In this document: positions 1 to 6,919 of the stretch, piece after piece
How the letters are laid out: each line of letters opens with the position of its first letter
Position numbering within the stretch: the stretch's first letter is position 1
Assembly: GCA_007117945.1 (NCBI GenBank)
Contig: SKTN01000199.1
Coordinates: 1 to 7,147, forward strand
Origin: Nitriliruptoraceae bacterium
GTDB lineage: Bacteria > Actinomycetota > Nitriliruptoria > Nitriliruptorales > Nitriliruptoraceae
Direction of reading: 5' to 3'
Length of the DNA: 7,147 nucleotides
Position numbers and translations under genes: made by a program
The notes under the pieces: generated by a model
What the model was told of the DNA's origin: nothing
Seen by the model: the letters and a program-made list of their open reading frames with translations, nothing else
Database searches by the model: none

Positions 1-5
1 GCGGT

Positions 6-20
6 GGCAGGACGGCTGCC
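6..20 (-). other. weak hairpin after the ngg stop
   Basis: GGCAG (6-10) and CTGCC (16-20) form a five-base stem with a five-base loop about 17 bases after the ngg stop on the minus strand. It could contribute to termination or be chance. No start codon or ribosome binding site for a following gene is visible in the remaining 37 bases. Confidence 0.2.
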
Positions 21-37
21 GCGCCGCTGGGGTGCGT

Positions 38-1891
38 TCAGGTGTCCGGCTGCTCCCCGACCTCCTCGGTGCGGTGGTCTGTGCCCGTCGAGCCGGGCCG
101 CCAGCCCCGTGGCAGCGCTCGGGTGGCCGGGAAGAGCAGGTCGACGAAGCGCTCCGCCGTGGGCTGCGGTTCGTGGTTGGCGAGCCCGGGGCGCTCGTTG
201 GCCTCGATGAACACGTGCTCGGTGCCCGTGACGTCGGGCACCAGCAGGTCGAGGCCGACCACGGGGATGTCGAGCACCTCGCTGGCCCGCACGGCGGCCC
301 GGGCGAGCTCCGGGTGCAGGCTCTCCGTGACGTCGTGGATGGTGCCGCCGGTGTGGAGGTTCGCCGTCCGCCGCACGGCGAGGTCCACCCCGGGCTCCAA
401 CACGTCCTCGAGGTCGTAGCCGGCGTCCTCCACCGTGCGCGTCGTGGCGTCGTCCAGGGGGATGGTCGACTCGCCACCCGTGGCGGCGGCACGGCGCCGT
501 GAGGTCGCGGCGATCAGCTCGGCGATGGTGTGCGCACCGGTGCCCGTGACCGTCGCGGGCAGCCGCACGGCCGCGGCCACCACCCGGTGGTCGATCACCA
601 CGATGCGCAGATCGTCGCCGGTGACGCACTCCTCGAGCACCACCTCGGGGCAGAAGCGCTCCGCCAGGGCGATGGCGTTGATCAGCTCCTCCTCGGTGCG
701 CACCCCGACGGTGATGCCCTGCCCCTGCTCGCCCCGTGCCGGCTTGACCACCACCTCGTCGTGGGCGGACAGGAAGGCCAGGTCCTCACCGTCGTGGCTG
801 GCGACCCGGCCCGCAGGCACCCGCAGCCCGGCGTCGACGAGGAGGCGGCGGGTGAGGCGCTTGTCGTCGCAGCGGCTCAGCGCCACGGCGTTGGTCAGCT
901 CCGACAGCGACTCCCGGGTGTGGACGGTGCGCCCACCGTGGGCGAGCTTGACGAGGCCCGACTCCGCGTCCACGACGGTGACGGTGATGCCACGCCGCAG
1001 CGCCTCGTCGGCGATCAGCCGGGCGTAGGGGTTGAGGTCCCCGATCCCCTCGGCGGGCTCGGCCGCGAACAGCCGCTCGTTGATGGGGTTCTTGCGCTTG
1101 ACGGCGAACACCGGCACCCGCACGAACCCGAGCTTCTCGTACAGGGTGATGGCGGGCACGTTGTCGTGGACCACCGACAGGTCGAGGTAGGCACGGTTGC
1201 GCCCCTGGTAGCGCTCGGCGAGGGTGCGGACCAGGGCCCGTCCCACCCCGGGGCGGGTGGTCTGGGGGTCGACCGCCAGGCACCACAGGCTGGTGCCGCG
1301 CTCGGGGTCGTCGAAGGCGTAGGTGTGGTCGATGCCGGTGACGGTGCCGATCACCTCGCCGGTGTCGGTGTCCTCGGCCACGAGGTAGGTGAACGTCTGG
1401 GTCAGCTGGTTGCGCCACAGCGTCGCCGTGGGCGCGGTGACCATGCCGGCCTCGGTGTAGATGCGGTTGACCGCGTCCGCGTCGGCCTCGCTGGCCATCT
1501 TGCGGACCACCACGCCCCGGGCCGGGCTCTTCTCCGCGCGCAGGGTGTGCAGCCACAGCCGGTAGGTGTGGCTGGGGTCGATGAACAGCTCCTGGGGGGC
1601 CTTGGACACCAGCACGTGGGGTTCCCGCACGTACATGCAGATGTCGCGGCGGCCGACCTCCTCCTTGGCCACCTCGGCGACCAGGCGGTCGTGGTCGGCG
1701 AAGGTCTGGCCGAACAGCAAGCGGCCCCAGCCGCACTCCAGCGCCACATCGGGGGTGACCTCGGCGGTGCGGTGGGGTGGCTGGCCCTGCCAGGGGCTGG
1801 TGGACAGGGACCGGTCGTGGCTGGCGGCCTGGCCGCTGCGTCGCAGCGTCCGGGCGCGCCGGCCGTCACGGTCGGGGGTGCGCTGCTCCAT
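38..1891 (-). CDS. ngg: N-acetylglutaminylglutamine synthetase (GNAT acetyltransferase fused to ATP-grasp ligase)
   Basis: A 617-residue cytoplasmic enzyme of NAGGN osmolyte synthesis. The known family role is to acetylate glutamine from acetyl-CoA and ligate it to a second glutamine using ATP. Residues about 51-120 form the family's own N-terminal block (ECGWGRLLFG at 52-61, QELFIDPSHTYRL at 100-112). A GNAT domain follows at about 127-265, with the acetyl-CoA loop RPGVGRAL at 213-220 and YEKLGF at 251-256. The ATP-grasp domain covers about 340-590: CDDKRLTRRLL at 341-351, VVKPARGEQGQG at 381-392 with K383 as probable nucleotide ligand, GDDLR at 425-429, and GLDLL (546-550) plus FIEANERPG (561-569) carrying the likely metal ligands D548, E563 and N565. 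The first 45 residues are basic and low in complexity, and the last 25 are hydrophilic; both look like extensions. The ATG at 1891 is chosen because AGGAG lies six bases upstream; the frame stays open to 2104 but would overlap asnO. It is second in the operon, 70 bases after asnO. Family assignment is strong; activity is inferred. Confidence 0.93.
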   Translation of the reverse strand: MEQRTPDRDGRRARTLRRSGQAASHDRSLSTSPWQGQPPHRTAEVTPDVALECGWGRLLFGQTFADHDRLVAEVAKEEVGRRDICMYVREPHVLVSKAPQELFIDPSHTYRLWLHTLRAEKSPARGVVVRKMASEADADAVNRIYTEAGMVTAPTATLWRNQLTQTFTYLVAEDTDTGEVIGTVTGIDHTYAFDDPERGTSLWCLAVDPQTTRPGVGRALVRTLAERYQGRNRAYLDLSVVHDNVPAITLYEKLGFVRVPVFAVKRKNPINERLFAAEPAEGIGDLNPYARLIADEALRRGITVTVVDAESGLVKLAHGGRTVHTRESLSELTNAVALSRCDDKRLTRRLLVDAGLRVPAGRVASHDGEDLAFLSAHDEVVVKPARGEQGQGITVGVRTEEELINAIALAERFCPEVVLEECVTGDDLRIVVIDHRVVAAAVRLPATVTGTGAHTIAELIAATSRRRAAATGGESTIPLDDATTRTVEDAGYDLEDVLEPGVDLAVRRTANLHTGGTIHDVTESLHPELARAAVRASEVLDIPVVGLDLLVPDVTGTEHVFIEANERPGLANHEPQPTAERFVDLLFPATRALPRGWRPGSTGTDHRTEEVGEQPDT

Positions 1892-1897
1892 GGCAGG

Positions 1898-1902
1898 CTC
1901 CT
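1898..1902 (-). promoter_or_regulatory. ribosome binding site of ngg
   Basis: On the minus strand AGGAG stands six bases before the ATG at 1891. It fixes the ngg start against the longer open frame that reaches back into asnO. Confidence 0.75.
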
Positions 1903-1909
1903 GGTCGGT

Positions 1910-1950
1910 CACGGTGCGGGACGGGACCGGTGCCGGTGTGCTGCACCGTG
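1910..1950 (-). promoter_or_regulatory. intercistronic hairpin between asnO and ngg (possible attenuator or processing site)
   Basis: An eight-base perfect inverted repeat, CACGGTGC at 1910-1917 and GCACCGTG at 1943-1950, spans the asnO-ngg gap. A smaller inverted repeat is nested inside it (ACCGG at 1926-1930, CCGGT at 1933-1937). In the minus-strand RNA the promoter-proximal arm (1943-1950) could instead pair over six bases with 1928-1933, so two exclusive folds are possible. The structure begins 11 bases after the asnO stop and ends seven bases before the ngg ribosome binding site. No U-tract follows, so it does not look like a complete intrinsic terminator. Partial termination, RNA processing or control of ngg translation are possible. 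GC-rich sequence makes chance hairpins common, so the function is unproven. Confidence 0.45.
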
Positions 1951-1961
1951 CTCGCAGACGC

Positions 1962-3788
1962 TCAGGGACGGACGTCGTGGGACTGCAGCCACAGCTCGAG
2001 CAGGGCCAGCTGCCACAGCTTGTTGCCCCGGAGCGCGGTGAGCTCCTCGTTGGGTGCCGCCAGCAGGCGGTCCACGTAGGCGTCCTGGTACAGGCCACGC
2101 GCACGGGCCTCCGGGGCGTGGAGGGCGTCGCGGACCAGGTCGAGGTAGGGGCCCTGGAGGTACTTCAGCGCCGGCACGGGGAAGTAGCCCTTCGGCCGGT
2201 CGATCACCTCACCCGGGATGACGCGTCGGGCGGCCTCCTTGAGCACGCCCTTGCCCTCCTGGGCCAGCTTGAGCTCGGGGGGGACCTGCGCGGCGATCTC
2301 CAGCACCTCGTGGTCCAGGAAGGGCACACGGGCCTCGAGCCCCGCGGCCATGGTCATGTTGTCCACCCGCTTCACGGGGTCGTCGACCAGCATGATCTGG
2401 GAGTCGAGACGCAGGGCCATGTCGGTGGCGGTCTCCGCGCCGTCGCGCAGGAAGTGCCGCTCCACCAGGGCGCGGGAGACGTCCTCCTCGACCCGGTGCT
2501 CGGGGTGCAGCACCTCGGCCATCTCCGCGTGGGGACGGTCGAAGAAGGCGGCGTGGTAGCGGTCGACGGCCCGGGCCACGAGCTCCTCGCGGGAGGCGCC
2601 CGGCCCGAGCTGCTCGGTCAGCGCCTGCATCGGCGGGTACCAGTGGTAGCCCGCGAACACCTCGTCGGCGCCCTGGCCGGACTGCACCACCTTGACGTGC
2701 CTGGCCACCTCCTGGGAGAGCAGGTAGAAGGCCACGGCATCGTGGCTGACCATCGGTTCGTTCATGGCGTGGATCGCGTCGCCGAGCGCGGGGAGCATCC
2801 GCTCCGTGCCGATGCGGATCTGGTGGTGCTCGGTGGCGAACTCCCGGGCGATGACGTCGGAGTACTTGAACTCGTCACCCTCCTCCCCACCGGCCGCCTC
2901 GAAACCGATGGAGAAGGTGTTGATGCCGCTCTGGCCGGCCTCGGCGAGCAGCCCGACCACCATCGAGGAGTCCAGGCCCCCGGACAGCAGCACACCGACG
3001 GGCACGTCGGCGACGGTGCGCCAGTCCACCGCACGGCGCATCGCGTCGAGCACGGCATCCTCCCAGTCCCGCTCGCTCCAGTCGGCCTTGGCCGGATCGC
3101 GGGTGAAGTCCGGGCGCCAGAACTCGGTCTCCGTGACGGTGCCGTCGGGCGCGATCGCACGGGTGGTGGCCGGCGGGAGCTTGCGCACCCCGCGCAGGAT
3201 CGTGTGGGGCGCCGGCACCACGGCGTGGAAGCTCAGGTAGTGGTGCAGGGCCACGGGATCGATGGAGGTGTCGACGTCCCCACCGGCCAGCAGCGCCGGC
3301 AGGGTCGAGGCGAACCGCAGGCGGCCCGGGGTCTCGGCCAGGTAGAGGGGCTTGATGCCGAACCGGTCCCGGGCCAGGAAGCTGCGGCCGGTGTCCCGCT
3401 CATGGAGCACGAAGGCGAACATGCCCTGCAACCGGTCGACGAAGCGGTCGCCCCAGGCGTGGTAGGCCTTGAGCACCACCTCGGTGTCAGAGGTGGAGAA
3501 GAACCGGTAGCCACGCTCCGCCTGCAGTTCGGCGCGCAGCTGCTGGTAGTTGTAGATGCAGCCGTTGAAGGCGATCGTCAGACCGAGCTCCGGGTCGTGC
3601 ATCGGCTGGTTCCCGCAGGAGGACAGGTCGATGATCGACAGCCGGCGGTGCCCCAGGGCGATGGGGCCGGAGGCCCACAACCCCTCACCGTCAGGACCAC
3701 GGTCCGACATCGTCGCCGTCATCCGGCTGACCGCCCCCACGTCGGGGCTGGTGCCGTCGAGCCGGAGCTCGCCGCTGAAACCGCACAT
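1962..3788 (-). CDS. asnO: N-acetylglutaminylglutamine amidotransferase (asparagine synthetase-like)
   Basis: A 608-residue class II glutamine amidotransferase. The known family role is to turn the free carboxyl group of N-acetylglutaminylglutamine into an amide with glutamine nitrogen and ATP, completing NAGGN. The N-terminal glutaminase domain (about 2-200) starts with MCG, so Cys2 is the nucleophile once Met is removed. Glutamine-site motifs are visible: GHRRLSIID at 46-54, NGCIYN at 75-80 and STSDTE at 98-103. The NGCIYN motif has Cys where ordinary AsnB has Glu (NGEIYN). The synthetase domain (about 240-600) has the PP-loop SGGLDSS at 269-275, SGQGADEVFAGY at 370-381, and MAAGLEARVPFLD at 480-492. 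The start at 3788 is secure because Cys2 must be exposed, and GGAGG lies seven bases upstream. It is the first gene of the operon with ngg. General AsnB is the alternative, but the adjacent ngg makes the NAGGN role much more likely. Confidence 0.93.
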   Translation of the reverse strand: MCGFSGELRLDGTSPDVGAVSRMTATMSDRGPDGEGLWASGPIALGHRRLSIIDLSSCGNQPMHDPELGLTIAFNGCIYNYQQLRAELQAERGYRFFSTSDTEVVLKAYHAWGDRFVDRLQGMFAFVLHERDTGRSFLARDRFGIKPLYLAETPGRLRFASTLPALLAGGDVDTSIDPVALHHYLSFHAVVPAPHTILRGVRKLPPATTRAIAPDGTVTETEFWRPDFTRDPAKADWSERDWEDAVLDAMRRAVDWRTVADVPVGVLLSGGLDSSMVVGLLAEAGQSGINTFSIGFEAAGGEEGDEFKYSDVIAREFATEHHQIRIGTERMLPALGDAIHAMNEPMVSHDAVAFYLLSQEVARHVKVVQSGQGADEVFAGYHWYPPMQALTEQLGPGASREELVARAVDRYHAAFFDRPHAEMAEVLHPEHRVEEDVSRALVERHFLRDGAETATDMALRLDSQIMLVDDPVKRVDNMTMAAGLEARVPFLDHEVLEIAAQVPPELKLAQEGKGVLKEAARRVIPGEVIDRPKGYFPVPALKYLQGPYLDLVRDALHAPEARARGLYQDAYVDRLLAAPNEELTALRGNKLWQLALLELWLQSHDVRP

Positions 3789-3795
3789 GTCGGAT

Positions 3796-3800
3796 CCTCC
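3796..3800 (-). promoter_or_regulatory. ribosome binding site of asnO
   Basis: GGAGG on the minus strand lies seven bases before the ATG at 3788. It agrees with the start required by the catalytic Cys2. Confidence 0.8.
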
Positions 3801-3952
3801 CGAGGTCCTCGCGTCACAGGACGGGCCGAAGGTCACGCGACCAAGGGTCATCGGCCACGGTGACGGTCCGGCTGCTAACCGCAAGCCTATGGGCAGACGG
3901 TTGCAGCGTCCGCTGGGCGTCGGGCGACCAGGGGAGTGCGAGCGCCGCGGAA

Positions 3953-3959
3953 GAGGGAG
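3953..3959 (+). promoter_or_regulatory. ribosome binding site of the PAS histidine kinase
   Basis: GAGGGAG lies six bases before the ATG at 3966. This favours that start over the in-frame GTG at 3936, which has a purine run directly abutting it and no room for normal spacing. Confidence 0.7.
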
Positions 3960-3965
3960 ACGTCC

Positions 3966-5876
3966 ATGGCGAACCACGACCCGCCGGTCGAACCCGGACC
4001 GACCTCGGCCACCACGGCAGGCGACCTCGACCAGACACTGCCGGGCGAGCACGTCCGCACGCTGCTGACCCACCTCAACGACGTCGCCGTGCTCGTGGTG
4101 GACCACGACCTGCGCTACGTCGGCGCCGGCGGCGCCGGCCTGGAGAGCGCCGGTTGGGACCCCGCGGAGCTTCTGGGACGCAGGATCGACGAGGTCGTGC
4201 CCCCGGCCGAAGCGACCGCGCTCGCCGCCCTCTACCGACGTGCACTCGACGGCGAGGTCGCCCGCGTCCAGCACCGGGGCATCCGGGGCCCCGAGCGGCT
4301 CCACGACGTCGAGGTCGTACCGATCCGTGACGCGACCGGCGCGGTGGAGGCGGCGCTGATCATCGCCCACGACATCACCGACCCCGTGGCAGCGGCGACG
4401 GCGCTGTCCAACAGCGAGCAGCGGCTGCGCGCGTTGACCGAGGCCTCCGCGGACATGCTGGCCCTCTACGACCTCGATGGCCGCTACCTCGAGGTGTCCA
4501 CCGCAGCCCGGACGCTGTTCGGCTGGGAGCCGGAGCAGTTGGTCGGCACCAGTTCCTACGACTACTTCCATCCCGACGACCTGCCGGCGGTCAGCGCTGC
4601 ACACGGCACGGTGCTGGACGACGACGAGGTGGGCCCGATCACCTACCGCCTGCGGTGCGCGGACGACTCGTACCGCTGGGTGGAGGTCCTCGGACGGGCG
4701 CTGCGCGACGCGCACACGACCGAGATGACGGCGATCCAGTGCACCACCCGCGATGTCGACGCGCGGTACCAGTCCGAGCTGGCCCGGGCCGCCACCCAGG
4801 CACGGCTGCGCACCACCCTCGACCACGCCCCCATCGGCATGGCACTGGTCGGTCTGGACGGCCGCGCGATCGAGGTCAACGACGCCCTGTGCGCCATCCT
4901 GCAACGCCCCTGCGAGGAGCTCCTCGGCGCCTCGATCGCCGAGGTGTCCCACCCCGATGACCTGGACGCGGACCTCGCGCTGCTCGGTGAGGTGCTGACG
5001 GGAGCGCGGACCCACTACGCGCTCACCAAGCGGTACCTGCGGCCGGACGGCACAGCCGTGCCCTGCGAGCTCCACGTGGCCGCCCTCCGCGACGACCGCG
5101 ACGATCCGACGGCGCTCATCGCACAGATCGTGGATGTGACCCAGCGCGTGGCCGCCGAGGCCGAGCTGCAGGCTGCCAACACCGCGCTCCGCGAGAGCAA
5201 CGCGGAGCTGGAGCGCTTCGCCGCCGTGGCCTCCCACGATCTGCGCGGCCCGCTGCACACCGCACGCAGCCTGCTGGATCTCCTCGCGACCCGGATCGTG
5301 GTCCCGGAGGGTTCGCTGGAGGCCGACGTGCTCGACCGCGCCTGCGCCCAGCTGGAGCGGCTCGCAGCCACCGTCGATGGGCTCCTGGACCTCGCGCTGC
5401 TCGGCCACCGACGTCTCCGGTCGGCGCCCGTAGCCCTGTCGACGGTGCTGGCCGAGGTCCTCGAGGCGCTCGAACTCGACCAGGACTGCCCCCCGGGTGA
5501 CGTCCGCCTCACCGCCGATGCGCAGCTGACCGGTGATCCGCGGCTGGTGCACGTGCTGCTGCAGAACCTGGTGAGCAACGCGCTGCGCAGCACCGAGGAT
5601 GACCGCCAGGTCATCGTCGAGGTGTCCGGTCGCCGCGATGCCACCGGCTGGCAGCTCCGCGTCGAGGACGACGGCGACGGTGTCCCCCTGACCCTGCGCG
5701 ACCACCTGTTCCGGCCCTTCGGGACCGGTCCGACGCGGGCGCTGGCACCCGGCCACGGGCTCGGCCTGGCCACCTGCCAGCGCATCGTGGAGCGCCACGG
5801 CGGGTCGATCACGGTCGACCACCTGCCCAGCGGCACGGCGTTCCTGGTGACCGTGCCGGTCGGTGCGATGCGGTGA
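3966..5876 (+). CDS. soluble sensor histidine kinase with three PAS domains
   Basis: A 636-residue two-component sensor with no signal peptide or membrane segment, so probably cytoplasmic. Three PAS domains are visible: about 33-140 (the most divergent, ending AHDITD), 150-262 (FHPDDLPA at 201-208, RWVEVLGRALRD at 237-248, ending TTRDVDAR) and 278-395 (HPDDLDAD at 329-336, KRYLRPDGTAVP at 355-366, ending VDVTQR). A short helical linker rich in Ala and Glu (about 393-418) probably forms a coiled coil. The HisKA dimerisation domain follows with SHDLRGPL at 423-430, where H424 is the expected phosphorylation site. The ATPase domain has the N-box QNLVSNAL (533-540), G1 box DDGDGV (568-573), F-box LFRPFG (581-586) and G2 box GHGLGL (596-601), so catalysis looks intact. 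The signal is not evident; no haem, flavin or chromophore residue can be named with confidence. No response regulator is adjacent. It is divergent from asnO, which allows but does not show a role in osmotic control. Confidence 0.92.
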   Translation: MANHDPPVEPGPTSATTAGDLDQTLPGEHVRTLLTHLNDVAVLVVDHDLRYVGAGGAGLESAGWDPAELLGRRIDEVVPPAEATALAALYRRALDGEVARVQHRGIRGPERLHDVEVVPIRDATGAVEAALIIAHDITDPVAAATALSNSEQRLRALTEASADMLALYDLDGRYLEVSTAARTLFGWEPEQLVGTSSYDYFHPDDLPAVSAAHGTVLDDDEVGPITYRLRCADDSYRWVEVLGRALRDAHTTEMTAIQCTTRDVDARYQSELARAATQARLRTTLDHAPIGMALVGLDGRAIEVNDALCAILQRPCEELLGASIAEVSHPDDLDADLALLGEVLTGARTHYALTKRYLRPDGTAVPCELHVAALRDDRDDPTALIAQIVDVTQRVAAEAELQAANTALRESNAELERFAAVASHDLRGPLHTARSLLDLLATRIVVPEGSLEADVLDRACAQLERLAATVDGLLDLALLGHRRLRSAPVALSTVLAEVLEALELDQDCPPGDVRLTADAQLTGDPRLVHVLLQNLVSNALRSTEDDRQVIVEVSGRRDATGWQLRVEDDGDGVPLTLRDHLFRPFGTGPTRALAPGHGLGLATCQRIVERHGGSITVDHLPSGTAFLVTVPVGAMR

Positions 5877-5932
5877 CCGCCGGTCGGCACCTGAGCGGAC
5901 GGCGGCGAGCGAGCGCCCCGCGGGCCCCTGGC

Positions 5933-5938
5933 TAGCGT
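5933..5938 (+). promoter_or_regulatory. possible -10 element upstream of the PhzF gene
   Basis: TAGCGT matches the loose TANNNT form of -10 boxes in high-GC Gram-positive bacteria and would start RNA about 20-25 bases before the GTG at 5967. No -35 box is evident. If real, it covers the alternative GTG at 5937 and so supports the later start. The gene could also simply be read through from the kinase gene 90 bases upstream. Confidence 0.25.
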
Positions 5939-5954
5939 GGCAGCCTCCGCCTGC

Positions 5955-5959
5955 GGGAG
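5955..5959 (+). promoter_or_regulatory. ribosome binding site of the PhzF-family gene
   Basis: GGGAG lies seven bases before the GTG at 5967. This selects that GTG over the upstream in-frame GTG at 5937. Confidence 0.6.
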
Positions 5960-5966
5960 CCACGCC

Positions 5967-6854
5967 GTGCCGACCTTCCACCTCGTCGATGCCTTCACCG
6001 ATGCGGCCTTCGCCGGCAACCCGGCAGGGGTCGTCCTCCTCGCTGCCGGGCCGGTGGACGGGCTCTGGGCCCAGCGCGTCGCCGCGGAGGTCGGTGCCTC
6101 GGAGACCGCCTTCCTGGTGCCCGCGCCGGCGAGGGACGACGCCGCGGCCCGCAGGACGGCCGGCCCGCGCTGGCAGCTGCGCTGGTGGACCCCCGGGACC
6201 GAGGTGGAGCTGTGCGGGCACGCGACCCTCGCCGCCGCCCACGTGCTGCGGGGCCGGGGCCTGCTCGACGTCGGCGCCACCGTCACCTTCGACACCCGCT
6301 CCGGCACGCTCCACGCCCGCTGCGCGACCGACGGTCGGATCTGGCTGGACCTGCCCGCCTGGCCCGTGGCCGACCACACCGCTCCCAGCGACGTGGCGGG
6401 GCTCCTCGGCGGGGTGGCGGGCCGCTACCTCGGTCGCACCCGCGTCGACCAGGCCAACGACGTCGTCGAGGTGGCCGACACCGCCGCGCTGGACGCCGTC
6501 GAGGTCGACCGCGACCGGGTCGCGACGCTGGGTGGCGCCGGGTTGATCGTGTGCTGCGACGGGGCCGGCAGCGACGCCGCCATGCGCTACTTCGCGCCGG
6601 CGGTGGGCGTCGACGAGGACCCGGTGACCGGCTCGGCCGCCTGCACCGTGGCACCCCTGTGGGCCGAACGCCGCAACCGCCGGGAGGTCACCATCGAGCA
6701 ACGCTCAGCGCGGGGCGGGTGGCTGTGGACCCGTGCCGGTGGCGTGGGCGAGGAGGGGCGGGAGCACGGCGTGGCCGCCGACCGCGTCCTGGTCGGCGGC
6801 CACGCCGTCACGACGATCACCGGTGAGGTCCTCGGCCCCTGCGGCCTGGCGTGA
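5967..6854 (+). CDS. PhzF family phenazine biosynthesis-like isomerase/epimerase
   Basis: A 295-residue protein with the diaminopimelate-epimerase-like double fold of the PhzF family, at the family's usual length. Seen in the sequence: the N-terminal strand and loop FHLVDAFTDAAFAGNPAGVV at 4-23, the SETAFL motif at 45-50 containing the probable catalytic acid E46, the ELCGHATLAAAHVL motif at 81-94, and DEDPVTGSAACT at 216-227 in the second half. PhzF itself isomerises trans-2,3-dihydro-3-hydroxyanthranilate in phenazine synthesis. Most family members lie outside phenazine clusters and have no known substrate, and no phenazine genes are visible here, so a phenazine role is unlikely. The GTG start at 5967 gives the typical beginning MPTFHLVDAFT and has a good ribosome binding site; a GTG at 5937 would add ten residues unlike the family. 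It follows the kinase by 90 bases on the same strand and converges on the amidase gene. Confidence 0.88.
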   Translation: MPTFHLVDAFTDAAFAGNPAGVVLLAAGPVDGLWAQRVAAEVGASETAFLVPAPARDDAAARRTAGPRWQLRWWTPGTEVELCGHATLAAAHVLRGRGLLDVGATVTFDTRSGTLHARCATDGRIWLDLPAWPVADHTAPSDVAGLLGGVAGRYLGRTRVDQANDVVEVADTAALDAVEVDRDRVATLGGAGLIVCCDGAGSDAAMRYFAPAVGVDEDPVTGSAACTVAPLWAERRNRREVTIEQRSARGGWLWTRAGGVGEEGREHGVAADRVLVGGHAVTTITGEVLGPCGLA

Positions 6855-6860
6855 TCGTTG

Positions 6861-6878
6861 CCTGGGCGCACGCCCAGG
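6861..6878 (+). terminator. hairpin after the PhzF gene
   Basis: A perfect inverted repeat, CCTGGGC then GCAC then GCCCAGG, starts six bases after the PhzF stop. A seven-base GC stem with a four-base loop is well placed to end PhzF transcription. There is no U-tract, which is common in high-GC Gram-positive terminators but weakens the call. Confidence 0.5.
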
Positions 6879-6919
6879 AGACGACCAGCCCTCACCCACG
6901 AGCCCCGCCCGGAGCCAGC

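Larger units (their letters stand above)
3789..3965. promoter_or_regulatory. divergent intergenic region with promoters for asnO and the PAS histidine kinase
   Basis: These 177 bases must hold the start signals of both divergent genes. The least GC-rich patch is about 3874-3892. Within it a minus-strand TAGGCT (3884-3889) fits the loose actinobacterial -10 form TANNNT and would give asnO a leader of roughly 90 bases. No convincing -35 box was found for either direction, and no clear -10 for the kinase. A short GTCAC/GTGAC inverted pair (3832-3836, 3860-3864) is too weak to call an operator. The region as a regulatory zone follows from the gene layout; the individual elements are tentative. 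Confidence 0.45.

Noticed and set aside
530..2041. A 503-residue plus-strand open frame opposite ngg
   Set aside because: It has the same low-complexity composition, no motif and no start signal, and is a by-product of GC-rich third positions in ngg.
1892..2104. An upstream extension of ngg to an ATG at 2104
   Set aside because: It would overlap the 3' end of asnO by about 140 bases and add sequence unlike the family, while the ATG at 1891 has a well-spaced AGGAG.
1962..3788. Calling the amidotransferase a plain asparagine synthetase AsnB
   Set aside because: The chemistry and fold are shared, but the adjacent ngg gene and the NGCIYN variant point to the NAGGN amidotransferase.
1566..3863. 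A 765-residue plus-strand open frame opposite asnO
   Set aside because: The translation is low-complexity, rich in His, Gly, Val and Gln, with no recognisable domain. It is antisense to a strongly supported gene.
5917..5924. The palindrome CCCGCGGG between the kinase and PhzF genes
   Set aside because: It has no loop, is short, and is expected by chance in GC-rich sequence. No terminator or operator role is supported.
5937..5966. An earlier GTG start for the PhzF gene
   Set aside because: It would add ten residues not typical of the family and lacks a ribosome binding site. The GTG at 5967 has one and gives the normal N-terminus.
5015..6379. A 454-residue minus-strand open frame opposite the kinase and PhzF genes
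   Set aside because: It is rich in Ser, Arg and Ala with no family features, and spans two unrelated genes and the gap between them.
1962..6701. A 4.7 kb minus-strand open frame that runs through asnO and on, antisense, through the kinase and PhzF genes
   Set aside because: Only the asnO part (1962-3788) shows family motifs and a ribosome binding site. The rest lies opposite well-supported genes and stays open because stop codons are rare in such GC-rich DNA.
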